Assembly (NCBI RefSeq): GCF_019052655.1
Contig: NZ_JAHQVB010000007.1
Span: 1 to 55,772 of the forward strand
DNA: 55,772 nucleotides
Source of the DNA: Holdemanella porci
GTDB taxonomy: Bacteria > Bacillota_I > Bacilli_A > Erysipelotrichales > Erysipelotrichaceae
Direction of reading: 5' to 3'
Shown here: positions 26,251-35,428 of the stretch, in pieces
Numbering within the stretch: the stretch's first letter is position 1
How the letters are laid out: each line of letters starts with the position of its first letter
Notes under the pieces: model-generated
Database searches by the model: none
What the model was told of the DNA's origin: nothing
The model's input: only the letters and a program-made list of their open reading frames with translations
Position numbers and translations under genes: made by a program

Positions 26251-28025
26251 TACTGCACCTGGTTCATGACAGCAGGATCTTTTTGAGCTACTAACTTCTC
26301 ATAAATTCCTGGGTGCATGTTTTCGATTGCTTGAATCGCAATCTTAAGTGCACGAGTATATTCTCCATTTTGGAAACATAACTCAGCACGAGTTAAATCC
26401 GAATCCATTTGTGCATGCGTACTACGGAAACGGTTACCAAACACAATCGCATTTTCTACCATAACAGCAACACCGACTAAATTGTTTGCGTTATTGTATA
26501 ACTTATATACAAAGTCGATGGCATCCTGCAAATCTGCATTTAATGTTTGTACATCTAATGGTGAGTGATCCAACACTACACGAACACGTTGAATCAAGCG
26601 TTCGCCTTCTTTTAAATCTGCAGAAAATTGAGATGAGATACTAGGCAAATGACGTGTTACTGTATTTAAACGTACTTCATTTAAAATCAATTGTAATTTT
26701 GTCAATTGTTTTTTAGCACGTGATTCATCACTGCTTGCTCCCACTAACATCTCTTTCATATCCTTGACTTGATCGTGGAATTCATTAACATCTTCTGAAA
26801 ATTTACGATAACCATGAACTACATCTACGCTAGGACGTTGATTTTGTTTCAATTCTTTTTGAATTTCATCACGACGATTTGATAAATCTTCCATTTGGAT
26901 TTGTGCCAAAGAGAAGCGGTGTGTCCAATCTTCTAGACCAAAACGATCTTTAATATTGGCATAAAGCGCCATAATTTCCTCAAGTTCCTGACCAATGACA
27001 TTAACTAGATCTAAATTAGATTGAAGACTTACATGGATTTCATCATAAGCTTCTTTTTCATTCGTTACATCATCTTGTAATGCTAGAATGTGATCTCCAA
27101 TGATTTCCAAGTTTTCTTGTGCCATTTCAAATTCACCTGCATCCAATTGATCAATTGAACTAGACAAAGCACTTTGAATGGTTGTTAATTTTTCTTCTGG
27201 TTCTAAATAAGATAAGTCGATATCTTTTTCCTGTAATTCCTTAATGTGCAAACGAACTTCGTTGATTGCACGAGGCAATACATTTTTGGCCTTTTCATAT
27301 AGTCCAGGGAAGGCTGCAATTTTAGAGCTAATCTCATCCACCATTTTTGAGATTTTTTCTTGTTCTTCCTTTGCCTTGTTAAATTCTGAAGCAAACATCC
27401 ACTCTTCAAAATTAGAGAATTCATTTTCAATTTCCTCTAAGCATGAATCTACATAATTAACAGATCCATAAAATGAAGAACGATTATCTTGGTAAACAGT
27501 TTTCACATTGCGAAAACGCTCTTTTAAAGCATTTGCCGATTCACGAACCTCTGTTTCACGAGCCAAGACATGATCTAATGACTGAGTAACAATACGAATT
27601 CTTTCTTTTGTCTCATCCATCATTGTTTCTAAATCGTCCATAGCTCGCATAGATTTACGAAGACGATGTCTAGAAACATAATCATCTGCTTCATTAAACA
27701 AATCATCACAAGCACTTAAGTTTTTTTGACAAGTATCATATTTTGGAGTCAAGCCTTTCACTTTATCCATGATATCATCATTCACTCTTGCGAATGCCGA
27801 TGCTTTGTTGAATTTGTAGGCCAAGGAATTGTTACGAATTTCATTCATTTCGATCTCAAGATCTGAAAGTCGTTTCGACGCCTTTTTACGTTTGATCATA
27901 CGCATAATGATCCAAATCAAAATCAAGACTAGAATTGCTATACAAAGATAGATAATTACAGTCACAGAAAGTTGATTTCGAATGAACGCGTATACTGATC
28001 GAAAGAAATTCAAAACACTATCCAT
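26250..28025 (-). CDS. ezrA: Septation ring formation regulator EzrA
   Basis: About 591 residues. A single N-terminal membrane helix (YLCIAILVLILIWIIM, about residues 24-42) is followed by a long, almost wholly coiled-coil cytoplasmic part made of spectrin-like repeats. This is the EzrA layout; it modulates FtsZ assembly at the division site. I moved the start to ATG 28025, where AAGGAGGT lies 6 nt upstream; the longer frame to 28076 has no support. The usual QNR patch near the C-terminus is not obvious in its standard form. Promoter is presumably in the divergent region shared with rpsD. Confidence 0.92.
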   Translation of the reverse strand: MDSVLNFFRSVYAFIRNQLSVTVIIYLCIAILVLILIWIIMRMIKRKKASKRLSDLEIEMNEIRNNSLAYKFNKASAFARVNDDIMDKVKGLTPKYDTCQKNLSACDDLFNEADDYVSRHRLRKSMRAMDDLETMMDETKERIRIVTQSLDHVLARETEVRESANALKERFRNVKTVYQDNRSSFYGSVNYVDSCLEEIENEFSNFEEWMFASEFNKAKEEQEKISKMVDEISSKIAAFPGLYEKAKNVLPRAINEVRLHIKELQEKDIDLSYLEPEEKLTTIQSALSSSIDQLDAGEFEMAQENLEIIGDHILALQDDVTNEKEAYDEIHVSLQSNLDLVNVIGQELEEIMALYANIKDRFGLEDWTHRFSLAQIQMEDLSNRRDEIQKELKQNQRPSVDVVHGYRKFSEDVNEFHDQVKDMKEMLVGASSDESRAKKQLTKLQLILNEVRLNTVTRHLPSISSQFSADLKEGERLIQRVRVVLDHSPLDVQTLNADLQDAIDFVYKLYNNANNLVGVAVMVENAIVFGNRFRSTHAQMDSDLTRAELCFQNGEYTRALKIAIQAIENMHPGIYEKLVAQKDPAVMNQVQ

Positions 28026-28088
28026 AGTGGTACCTCCTTGCAAACCATTCTTATTATAGCAAAACTTCAAAATCATTGCATCATTTTC

Positions 28089-28117
28089 TTGATTTTATTA
28101 ATATTCTTTGATATGAT
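28089..28117 (+). promoter_or_regulatory. rpsD promoter
   Basis: TTGATT (28089-28094), a 17-base spacer and TATGAT (28112-28117). Transcription would start near 28124, about 168 nt before the rpsD start codon. Confidence 0.7.
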
Positions 28118-28123
28118 ACATAA

Positions 28124-28291
28124 GCATAAATTGATAGCAGCATACAAAGTTAAAGGATATGCGTTGCAGCCTTATTAAGCGATATGAGTAAGCTAATAGC
28201 TGATAGCGGAAAGTATCATTGTCAACACAGCCTTTAAAGATTTGTACTGTTATTGTTTTGTGAATGATATAAAACAATAGGAGGAAAAATT
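28124..28291 (+). promoter_or_regulatory. Long rpsD leader, probable S4 autoregulatory RNA
   Basis: A leader of about 168 nt precedes rpsD. It holds several short self-complementary words (for example AAGCGATATGAGTAAGCTAATAG and CATATCC/GGATATG) and no open reading frame. Firmicute rpsD genes are known to carry leaders bound by S4 itself; position and size fit. I could not verify the conserved pseudoknot by eye. Confidence 0.5.
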
Positions 28292-28900
28292 ATGTCAAGA
28301 AACACAGGAAGCGTTTGGAAGAAGTCACGCCGCCTTGGATTCTCAGTATTAGAAACTGGTGAAGAATTAACTCGTCGTAACACAATTCCAGGACAACACG
28401 GAAATGCTCGTCGTCCAAAATTAACAAACTACGGTATCCAATTACAGGAAAAACAAAGAATTCGTCACACTTACCAATTAAGTGAAAAACAATTCTACAA
28501 CACTTACTTAAAAGCAAGTAAAAAAGCTGGTTCTGCTGGTGAAAACTTCTTAGTAATGTTGGAATCTCGTTTAGATAACATCGTTTATCGTATGGGATTT
28601 GCACGTACTCGTCGTGCTAGCCGTCAGTTAGTAAACCACGGACACGTATTAGTAGATGGTAAGAAAGTAGATATCCCTAGTTTCCAAGTAAAACCAGGAC
28701 AAGTTATCGAAATTCGTGAACGCGCTAAAAACTTAAGCGTAATCAACGAAGCTTTAGAAGCTGCAACAGCAACTGTTGATTTTGTTGAAGTAAACAAAGA
28801 TGCTAAGAAAGGTACTTATGTTCGTTACCCAGAACGTAAAGAACTATTCACAGCTCAAGAAATCAACGAATTGTTAGTAGTAGAATTCTACAACCGTTAA
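28292..28900 (+). CDS. rpsD: 30S ribosomal protein S4
   Basis: 202 residues, the standard length. N-terminal part MSRNTGSVWKKSRRLGFSVL is the zinc-free form seen in many Firmicutes (Cys replaced). The S4 RNA-binding domain starts at about residue 92 (LESRLDNIVYRMGFARTRRASRQLVNHGHV). It nucleates 16S rRNA assembly. GGAGG precedes the ATG at 7 nt. Stand-alone gene with its own terminator, as in Bacillus subtilis. Confidence 0.98.
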   Translation: MSRNTGSVWKKSRRLGFSVLETGEELTRRNTIPGQHGNARRPKLTNYGIQLQEKQRIRHTYQLSEKQFYNTYLKASKKAGSAGENFLVMLESRLDNIVYRMGFARTRRASRQLVNHGHVLVDGKKVDIPSFQVKPGQVIEIRERAKNLSVINEALEAATATVDFVEVNKDAKKGTYVRYPERKELFTAQEINELLVVEFYNR

Positions 28901-28918
28901 TCTTAGGCATAGAACAAG

Positions 28919-28948
28919 AAAGAAGCGAATTGATCGCTTCTTTTTTTG
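28919..28948 (+). terminator. rpsD terminator
   Basis: Stem GAAGCGA / TCGCTTC with loop ATTGA and a run of seven T. Lies 20-48 nt after the rpsD stop. Confidence 0.85.
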
Positions 28949-28986
28949 TGGATGTGTTTTCTTAATTCATGTATTTTATCTGTTGA

Positions 28987-29295
28987 TCAACGTAGAAAAT
29001 CAACTTTTTCAGCTACAAAGCCATAGTTTAGATATACCCTGTCATCCTTCTGGTATTTACGCGAATGAATACGACCATTAATTCCCACATAGTCTCCAAT
29101 CTTACACGAAGCACTTACAGTTTCTGCGAGACCTCGCCATACTTCAACGATTACATCATCACTTTCATAAACACCTTCTGAATTTGGAAAATTACGCTGT
29201 ACCCGAATTGGAAGCTCACAAGTTTTTAATCCATTGCTTGTCTCCTTTAACATTGGCATGTCCGTAATTTTTCCCACGATACTAAACGCATTCAT
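28987..29295 (-). CDS. Short single-stranded DNA-binding-like protein (OB fold)
   Basis: 102 residues. The pattern MNAFSIVGKITDMPMLKETSNGLKTCELPIRVQR and later DVIVEVWRGLAETV...GDYVGINGRI is that of an SSB-type OB fold. It ends right after the fold and lacks the acidic C-terminal tail (DDDIPF-like) that recruits partners. It may be an accessory SSB, like the short SSB variants in Firmicutes, not the main replication SSB. Preceded by GGAGG. It follows the M16 peptidase genes but is separated by hairpins, so is likely its own unit. Confidence 0.75.
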   Translation of the reverse strand: MNAFSIVGKITDMPMLKETSNGLKTCELPIRVQRNFPNSEGVYESDDVIVEVWRGLAETVSASCKIGDYVGINGRIHSRKYQKDDRVYLNYGFVAEKVDFLR

Positions 29296-29374
29296 AATTG
29301 ATTATCCTCCTTCAATTCTGACCACCATATTTATCACCATCCTTCTTCAATGGTATTCTACAAATATGTCACAT

Positions 29375-29412
29375 ATAAAACAAACGACCTATCTTATCTA
29401 TAGGCCGTCTTT
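29375..29412. terminator. Hairpin between M16 operon and SSB-like gene
   Basis: Stem ACGACCTAT / ATAGGCCGT with a TCTTATCT loop and TCTTTTTAT after it on the plus strand. A second inverted repeat (CTAATTTG / CAAATTAG, 29440-29468) lies next to the M16 stop. Both may end transcription on the minus strand. Confidence 0.45.
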
Positions 29413-29469
29413 TTATGCGTTTTACATGCGTTTTTCCCCTCTAATTTGCTAAAAAAAACACAAATTAGA

Positions 29470-30723
29470 TCAGATAGAGTCATTCGGAAGAATTTTTGTC
29501 ACACAAGAATGTGAGAAATCCAAATTCTTAATATAGGCATGTACTTGCTCAATTTCCATATTTTGAATGCTATTTAAATTTTCAATATAGTCATACTCCT
29601 CAAAGTGACTTCGAAGTAAATCATTGGCCAAGCCATCAAAATGATCTAAGCCACGCAAATTATTCGCGATTGCCTGTGCATGCAACGACTGATAGTCTTC
29701 ATCAGAAATCGACTTATTCTGTACAAGCTCATTTACAAGTTCAATAAAGGCATTTGGATTTACTGTTTGAGCATAAAACAAGATATAACTATGATCCAAA
29801 GTAAAGTCCGCTTCTGCGCCTACAAACTGTGTAAAGATTCTTTGATCTAGCCATTCCTGAAAATTAGGATTTAAAGGACCCATGATAGAATCTAACCACA
29901 TATTCACCGCAAAGTCTTTTTCGAATGCTTCTTCCTTTGTCTTGCAAGCATCCATCTTATAGCCAACACATACAAATGGCTGATGAATATCCATATAATC
30001 GACATACTCTTTGCGATTTACTTCCTTTGGCTCTTCCTTAAAGACACGCTCAATCTTTTTATTTAACTTACTCAAAACATCTTTTTGACATTCCTTGATC
30101 CAATCCATGATTTCATTTGTATCTTTTCCAGTTACACCCACAAGACACAATTTACTAGGATCATAATTTAATGCATAAAATTGTTTTAAATCCTCCATGC
30201 TCATATCTTGAATATCTTCTTTTGAACCGAGTACATCAACTTTCATTGGATGATATTGAAATAAAGAAATCAAAGTTTCCTTAAAAAGACGTTGTTCAGG
30301 CGATTGTTGATACATATCATATTCACTAAGAATAATCCCCTTTTCTTTTTCAATCGTTTCATTTGTCACATCTAAATTTTCGACAAAATCCAATAAAAGT
30401 TTTAATGACTTTTTCACATCCGCCGTAGTCGAAAAATAAAATGCCGTTTCTGTATAAGAAGTATATGCATTTGTAGAACACTGTAAGTTCGCAAATAAAT
30501 CACTTACATCTTCTCCATCCAAATAAAACATTTGATGCTCTAAATAGTGCGCAATTCCACTCTTATGTCTAATCACTTGCCCATCTACGCTTTGATCAAT
30601 ATCAAACCCTCCTACTTTAGCTCCTAAAAGAAATAGTGATTTTTGATAATCCGGTTTATGAACAAGAATCACCTGTAAACCATTTGACAATGTTTCCTTT
30701 TTAATATCCAAATTATAATTCAT
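29470..30723 (-). CDS. M16 zinc metallopeptidase (YmfH-like)
   Basis: 417 residues from the ATG at 30723 (GGAGAAAG upstream). The inverted zinc motif HxxEH is intact as HYLEH (about residue 63), with the distal Glu in EKEKGIILSEYDM. Second half is the non-catalytic M16 lobe. It pairs with the next gene, whose end it overlaps by 11 nt. YmfF/YmfH and AlbF/AlbE pairs process small peptides or lipoproteins in Bacilli; the target here is not known. The frame extends six codons further upstream without support. Confidence 0.88.
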   Translation of the reverse strand: MNYNLDIKKETLSNGLQVILVHKPDYQKSLFLLGAKVGGFDIDQSVDGQVIRHKSGIAHYLEHQMFYLDGEDVSDLFANLQCSTNAYTSYTETAFYFSTTADVKKSLKLLLDFVENLDVTNETIEKEKGIILSEYDMYQQSPEQRLFKETLISLFQYHPMKVDVLGSKEDIQDMSMEDLKQFYALNYDPSKLCLVGVTGKDTNEIMDWIKECQKDVLSKLNKKIERVFKEEPKEVNRKEYVDYMDIHQPFVCVGYKMDACKTKEEAFEKDFAVNMWLDSIMGPLNPNFQEWLDQRIFTQFVGAEADFTLDHSYILFYAQTVNPNAFIELVNELVQNKSISDEDYQSLHAQAIANNLRGLDHFDGLANDLLRSHFEEYDYIENLNSIQNMEIEQVHAYIKNLDFSHSCVTKILPNDSI

Positions 30724-31912
30724 TTTCTTTCTCCGCAACAATGGCCACTGAAGCCAAATTCAATCGTAAGGCAACACGTGAAATATCTTCCTTTGTCACC
30801 TTCATAATTCTCTCAATTCTTTGCTCAGGCGTGAGCTGGCGATGTAAAAGATCATCTAAAAAAGCTTGTGAAATCAAAGATTGAGCATGATCTAATCCAC
30901 TAATAATACGGTCCTTATAGTCCATCTTTGCGATTTCTAAATATCGATCATCATAATCCATGTTCAATAATCGATCTATTTGTGTTTCTATCAAATTTAA
31001 TACTTTTGTGACATCCTTACGATTCACACCCGTATGAATTAACAAAGCTCCATCAAAGCGAATAATAGAAGAGCTTATAGAATAACAAAGACTATTCTTT
31101 TCACGAATTTCATCAAACATTAAATTCTTCTGGCTTTGCCCCAAAATACTATTTAAAATTAGTTCAGCCTCATAATCCGAACTTGAAATATCAACACCTG
31201 TCGAATAGACTTGCGAAATACAAGTTTGCGCAATATCCTTTTCAAAGGTTTTATAGCTTGTTTCTACGCGAGGAAGCAATGTTCTTTCCGATATAAAAGC
31301 ACAATGCGAATCTAAACTATCAATATAATCATACAATTCATCCGTTACATAACCACAGATATAGAAGTGTTTTGCCATATCCATATATAATGTATAGGCT
31401 TTTTTCACATCCTCTAAAGTAAGTGTCGCTAAATCTTTTAAACTTCCCTGCACAGGAATTGAAATAGAATGTTTAGCATGTGCCATCTCAAAGGCATACA
31501 TACAAGACAAGCTGGCCGGATCATCCATTTGTGCCAACAATCTATTTTTTAACAAATACACTGACTCCTTAAAGTTTTCCTCATCCAATACAGAATGAAA
31601 CAGAACTTCATCCATAATATCTTTAATTTTATCTAAATAGCTTCTATCTTCAATCCAGTCTGGACGGACAAACTGAAAACGAACATCGAGTTGAACAAGA
31701 TCTCCATAAGATGTTAAACCATAAGACACCTTTGTTCCATAAGCACGATTTAAGGTAGAAGCTAATTTTTGTTTCGAATTCATTTTCTGCGTTTTCGCCT
31801 TCATCATATACACAAGCACGTTTAAAGCACTAATTGTATTTCGATGAAAAGGCATCATGGTTTTACAAGAAACATAAACATCACTAAATTTTTGCGTTTG
31901 TATATAGTTCAT
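30713..31912 (-). CDS. M16-like protein, catalytically inactive partner (YmfF-like)
   Basis: 399 residues from ATG 31912, where AAGGAGG lies 8 nt upstream; the frame is open to 31951 but without support. Fold and length match M16 peptidases, but the HxxEH position is lost (MMPFHRNTISALNVLVYMM). It should therefore be the structural half of a heterodimer with the downstream gene. Such split pairs are known in M16B enzymes. Upstream is a terminator of the wall-binding protein gene, so the M16 pair likely has its own promoter. Confidence 0.85.
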   Translation of the reverse strand: MNYIQTQKFSDVYVSCKTMMPFHRNTISALNVLVYMMKAKTQKMNSKQKLASTLNRAYGTKVSYGLTSYGDLVQLDVRFQFVRPDWIEDRSYLDKIKDIMDEVLFHSVLDEENFKESVYLLKNRLLAQMDDPASLSCMYAFEMAHAKHSISIPVQGSLKDLATLTLEDVKKAYTLYMDMAKHFYICGYVTDELYDYIDSLDSHCAFISERTLLPRVETSYKTFEKDIAQTCISQVYSTGVDISSSDYEAELILNSILGQSQKNLMFDEIREKNSLCYSISSSIIRFDGALLIHTGVNRKDVTKVLNLIETQIDRLLNMDYDDRYLEIAKMDYKDRIISGLDHAQSLISQAFLDDLLHRQLTPEQRIERIMKVTKEDISRVALRLNLASVAIVAEKENEL

Positions 31913-31960
31913 AAGTAAACCTCCTTGAAAATATATTAATAATTCTACCACAAAAACAAA

Positions 31961-31987
31961 AAAAAAGGCTAGAATTCAATCTAGCCT
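31961..31987 (-). terminator. Terminator of wall-binding hydrolase gene
   Basis: Stem AGGCTAGA / TCTAGCCT overlapping the stop codon at 31981, followed on the minus strand by nine T. Confidence 0.85.
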
Positions 31988-33222
31988 ACGTGAACGTATC
32001 CAATTAATGCCTTGTCACAAGAAACGCTTGATACAACAGTCTGGCTTCCGTACCATCCACCATGAACTGCTTGTCCGTTTCCAATGTAAATAGCAACATG
32101 TCCTGAATAAACAATAATGTCACCTGCAACTGGACTTGATGTGATTGTACCAAGACTCAAATAGTCTTCTGGCCAACCGTGGAAATTAATTCCAACAGCT
32201 CTCAAAGCATTAGTAACTAACATTGTACAATCTTGTGTAGTTCCTACTTGTGCTAATGCAGCAGCAGCGATTGCTGAACTGTTCACACTTGGGGTTGGAG
32301 CTACATAATCTTTAGCTGGAGCATCAGGAGTCGATGGCTGTGCTGGCGCTTGTGTTGTAGTTGTTGTTGTGCTTTGAGCTGGAGCACTTTGAGTAGTTGT
32401 TTGTGCTGGAGCCTGAGCCTGAGTCGTTGTATCTTGAGTTGGAGTTGTTTCCTCAGAAGGGGTTACTTCAGTCGCAACACCATTTTCATCAATCTTATAT
32501 CCATCTTTTTCGGCATTTTTAATCAAATCACCATTTTCATCGAACGCATATTTAGTACCTTCGATTTCAACGATTTGATTCTTAGTTACTTCACCGTTTT
32601 CCGCATAATACAATTTTTGACCGTTGATCTCTTGCCATCCTGTACGGAAAGTACCGTCTTCTTGAGTGAAATATGTTTTTCCGTCTACATCAAATTGACC
32701 TATAGCCATCTTTCCATCTTCACCAAAGAAATACTTCTGGCCATCGATTTCCTGCCATCCTGTTACACAATTTCCATCGGCATCAAAATAATATTTCGAA
32801 CCATTTTCTTCAACCCAGTTTGTTGAAGTTTTGTTACCTTTTTCATCGTAGTATGATTTACCATCATTACTCCAACCATGAAGAAGGACACCTTCTTTTT
32901 GGAAATTATACTCACTACCCTGAATTGTCACAGAACCTCTTGCAGCAGTTCCGTCTTGTTGGAAATAGTAAGTTTCATCTGAAACAGTCTGCCATCCAAA
33001 CTGCATTTCTCCTTTATTATTGAAATAATAAAGTTCCTTATCGATTTTTGTTAAACCAGTAGCTGTCTGACGATTTGATTTTAAAACATAATAACGATCT
33101 GCGCCTTCACCATGCCATCCTGGTTGAACTTCCTTGGCATACATTGTCGAAACAATTGGTCCAGAAGTCAATAGACATAGGCTTACGGCTAAAATTTTAC
33201 TGTGCTTTTCGATAAAATTCAT
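31981..33222 (-). CDS. Secreted wall-binding repeat protein with NlpC/P60-like domain
   Basis: About 413 residues. Signal peptide (ILAVSLCLLTSGPIVSTMYAKE, about residues 10-32), then about eight choline/cell-wall-binding-type repeats with the G-W-x(4-6)-Y-Y/F pattern (residues ~45-250), a Thr/Gln/Ala/Pro linker (~255-310), and a C-terminal cysteine peptidase domain (Cys in QDCTMLV ~335; His in GHVAIYIGNGQAVHG ~378). It probably cleaves peptidoglycan peptides. Start at the second ATG suits AGGTGAT spacing. Shares N-terminal PGWHG and C-terminal IYIGNGQAVHG with the protein at 45273-46538. Confidence 0.88.
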   Translation of the reverse strand: MNFIEKHSKILAVSLCLLTSGPIVSTMYAKEVQPGWHGEGADRYYVLKSNRQTATGLTKIDKELYYFNNKGEMQFGWQTVSDETYYFQQDGTAARGSVTIQGSEYNFQKEGVLLHGWSNDGKSYYDEKGNKTSTNWVEENGSKYYFDADGNCVTGWQEIDGQKYFFGEDGKMAIGQFDVDGKTYFTQEDGTFRTGWQEINGQKLYYAENGEVTKNQIVEIEGTKYAFDENGDLIKNAEKDGYKIDENGVATEVTPSEETTPTQDTTTQAQAPAQTTTQSAPAQSTTTTTTQAPAQPSTPDAPAKDYVAPTPSVNSSAIAAAALAQVGTTQDCTMLVTNALRAVGINFHGWPEDYLSLGTITSSPVAGDIIVYSGHVAIYIGNGQAVHGGWYGSQTVVSSVSCDKALIGYVHVG

Positions 33223-33250
33223 CATATCACCTCTTCGTTACAACACCTGA

Positions 33251-33279
33251 AGTTTAACAAGATTTAAATTTTGTTGCAA
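33251..33279 (-). promoter_or_regulatory. Candidate promoter of wall-binding hydrolase
   Basis: On the minus strand: TTGCAA (33274-33279), 17-base spacer, TAAACT (33251-33256), about 30 nt before the start codon. Moderate match. The rest of 33280-33429 is very AT-rich, with short palindromes such as ACTTTATATAAAGT, and no gene. Confidence 0.4.
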
Positions 33280-33429
33280 ATTTTCGCAAAAAAATTATTT
33301 ACACTTTTTAGTAATTAATTTCTTAAATATTTCTTAATACACTTTATATAAAGTATCTAAATATAAATTATGGTAAATTATGTGATTTTATAAAAAATTG
33401 TACATAATTTATAAAATGTATAACGTTGT

Positions 33430-33963
33430 CTACAAATCGTGAACAAATCTATCCTGTTCTAAGATTATTCGTATCAATCCTAAAAGCCATAAAAGAATCA
33501 CTATACCGACAAGAATTAAGCCGCCTATTGAAAGCCATTTTAAGCAATTTATTACCAAATATACACTTGCAGAATTCATACCTTTTACAAGCCAAATAGA
33601 ACACCAAACGTATTTAAATCCATTTAAAATTATAATAATTCGATATTTTTGAGCCAAAATCAAAAATCCTACAATCCCCATTATGTCTATCAGTTTTATA
33701 CAACTAACAACACCAGCAATATTCAATGATGGATTTGAAATCACATAATATATGATACGTATCAAAACACTCGATTCATAGTTGGATAAGTGGGCCTGCA
33801 AATTGAACAAACTTTCATAATCAGTTATAAAAAATAATTTAGAAAATAATATTAACTGCCAAATATTCTGCCATAACCAGTATATGGTTATAAATACAAT
33901 AAAAATAAAGATTCGCTTTTCAAACGAATCTACATAACGATCAATCAACTTTAAGATTTTCAA
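33430..33963 (-). CDS. Hypothetical membrane protein
   Basis: About 177 residues with four to five hydrophobic helices (FIFIVFITIYWLWQNIWQLI; SLNIAGVVSCIKLIDIMGIVGFLIL; LIIILNGFKYVW-like segment; ILVGIVILLWLLGLIRIIL). I do not recognise a family. The TTG at 33963 has GGGAGAGG 6 nt upstream and is my preferred start; the ATG at 33990 lacks a ribosome-binding site. Either way it begins inside the end of trmL, so the two are translationally coupled. Its base composition is more AT-rich than its neighbours. Confidence 0.6.
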   Translation of the reverse strand: MKILKLIDRYVDSFEKRIFIFIVFITIYWLWQNIWQLILFSKLFFITDYESLFNLQAHLSNYESSVLIRIIYYVISNPSLNIAGVVSCIKLIDIMGIVGFLILAQKYRIIIILNGFKYVWCSIWLVKGMNSASVYLVINCLKWLSIGGLILVGIVILLWLLGLIRIILEQDRFVHDL

Positions 33964-34462
33964 GCCAATCCTCTCCCTTAAGTTCTTCATGTGTACTTAG
34001 TCCTGGATAATCAAGTTGGCGTAGTACTTCATAAACGATAATGGCAGCACAATTGGACAAATTCAAACTTCTCGCATTTGCGACCATAGGCAAGCGCATG
34101 CAAGTATCTAAATGATGTTGAAGGATTTTTTTATCAACTCCCGTACTTTCTTTTCCAAGCACAAGATATACATCGCCTTCTTCTTTCGTAAAATCAAATT
34201 CACTTGGTGCTTTTTTACCATAACGAGTCATAAAATAATAGTGTTCACTTGGATTTTCAGCCACAAACGCATCCCAATCTTTATGAATGTGGATATCCGC
34301 ATCCTTAATATAATCCATTCCTGAACGACGCAAATGCTTTTCATCCAAAGAAAAACCCAATGGTTCAATTAAATGTAAACGCGAACCTGTAGCCATACAA
34401 GTTCGAATGATATTTCCTGTATTCTGAGGAATCTCAGGTTCATACAATACTACATGCAACAT
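33941..34462 (-). CDS. trmL: tRNA (cytidine/uridine(34)-2'-O)-methyltransferase TrmL
   Basis: 173-residue SPOUT (TrmH-family) enzyme of minimal size. Motif 1 EPEIPQNTGNIIRTCMATG, motif 2 YLVLGKESTGVDKKIL, motif 3 MVANARSLNLSNCAAIIVYE are all present. It methylates the wobble ribose of tRNA-Leu isoacceptors. It starts 1 nt from the end of rdgB. The neighbours rdgB, tgt and dtd also deal with nucleotide and tRNA quality. Confidence 0.94.
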   Translation of the reverse strand: MLHVVLYEPEIPQNTGNIIRTCMATGSRLHLIEPLGFSLDEKHLRRSGMDYIKDADIHIHKDWDAFVAENPSEHYYFMTRYGKKAPSEFDFTKEEGDVYLVLGKESTGVDKKILQHHLDTCMRLPMVANARSLNLSNCAAIIVYEVLRQLDYPGLSTHEELKGEDWLENLKVD

Positions 34463-34463
34463 A

Positions 34464-35039
34464 TTATTTACTCCAATCCTTTAAAAATTTCTCAAGTGCT
34501 ACTCCTCTATGAGATACACTATTTTTCTTTTCTTCACTCACATTGGCAAGTGTTGTCTTAAATTCAGGATAATAGAAGATTGGATCATATCCAAAACCAT
34601 TTGTTCCAACCATTTCATCATGAATCAAACCTTCACACTCTCCACGATATACATATTCTTTTCCATTTTCATTAATATAGGCAATGACACACACATAGCG
34701 AGCCGTACGCGTTTTTCCCTTTACCTGATCTATAATATATTGATTCTTGATATCATAGCTTGTGTCTTCACCTAAAAAACGAGCTGAATACACACCTGGC
34801 TTCTTATCCATCGCATCTACTTCCAAACCAGAATCATCGCTGATTACAGGTTCATGAAGTTCATTAAATAAAGTACGAGCTTTAATTAGCGCATTCTCTT
34901 CAAATGTTGTACCATCTTCTACAATATCAATTTTATGATCCAGATCTTTTAAGCATTTAACTTGGCAATCCTTCAACATCGTCTGAAACTCTTCAACTTT
35001 ATGAGCATTGCTCGTTGCTATCCAAATTGTTTTTTTCAT
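34464..35039 (-). CDS. rdgB: XTP/dITP diphosphatase (RdgB/HAM1 family)
   Basis: 191 residues, standard length. Substrate-binding motif IATSNAHKVEEF at the N-terminus, EDGTTFEENALIKA (~40-54) and the catalytic SDDSGLEVDAM (~66-76) are intact; C-terminal SHRGVALEKF is also conserved. It removes non-canonical purine triphosphates such as dITP and XTP. First gene of the rdgB-trmL unit. Confidence 0.95.
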   Translation of the reverse strand: MKKTIWIATSNAHKVEEFQTMLKDCQVKCLKDLDHKIDIVEDGTTFEENALIKARTLFNELHEPVISDDSGLEVDAMDKKPGVYSARFLGEDTSYDIKNQYIIDQVKGKTRTARYVCVIAYINENGKEYVYRGECEGLIHDEMVGTNGFGYDPIFYYPEFKTTLANVSEEKKNSVSHRGVALEKFLKDWSK

Positions 35040-35428
35040 TTTTTATCACCGATATATATTATAGAAAGAAAAAATGGGGTTTTCAACAAGAGTTGTGCTA
35101 AATTGAACCTCTCCGCATCGAAGTGACGACTGTTCTTAGATTGCATTAAAAAAACAAGTACAGTATCCATATGTGTATTGTGTGGTGTATATGTTCTAAT
35201 CTTGCCAATCAGAAACGATATTGGCAACCAATGAAAACACAAGTTCTGTTGCGATGTCGATTTTCTCAGGTATTTTTAATCTAGATATTGGATTAAGAAT
35301 TTTTATTGGAGGATAAACCATTAACCTTCTCAACATTCAATCCATCGGATATATTGCAGGTGCAATCACATAATCTTTTATATATGCCGACGCTAATATA
35401 TGATAGAATAAATGGGTTGGAGGAATTT
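35040..35428. other. Non-coding gap before tgt, with possible SemiSWEET gene remnant
   Basis: No intact gene is visible in these 389 bp. On the plus strand, after a good GGAGG (near 35309), the reading INLLNIQSIGYIAGAIT then stop (about 35321-35374) resembles the start of SemiSWEET sugar transporters (GYIAGxLTT). It lacks a normal start codon and breaks at once. A minus-strand frame at 35036-35242 looks spurious. The tgt ribosome-binding site is at 35419-35424. Confidence 0.35.

Noticed and set aside
35036..35242. 68-codon minus-strand frame overlapping the rdgB start
   Set aside because: No recognisable domain, no ribosome-binding site, and it runs through the likely rdgB promoter region.
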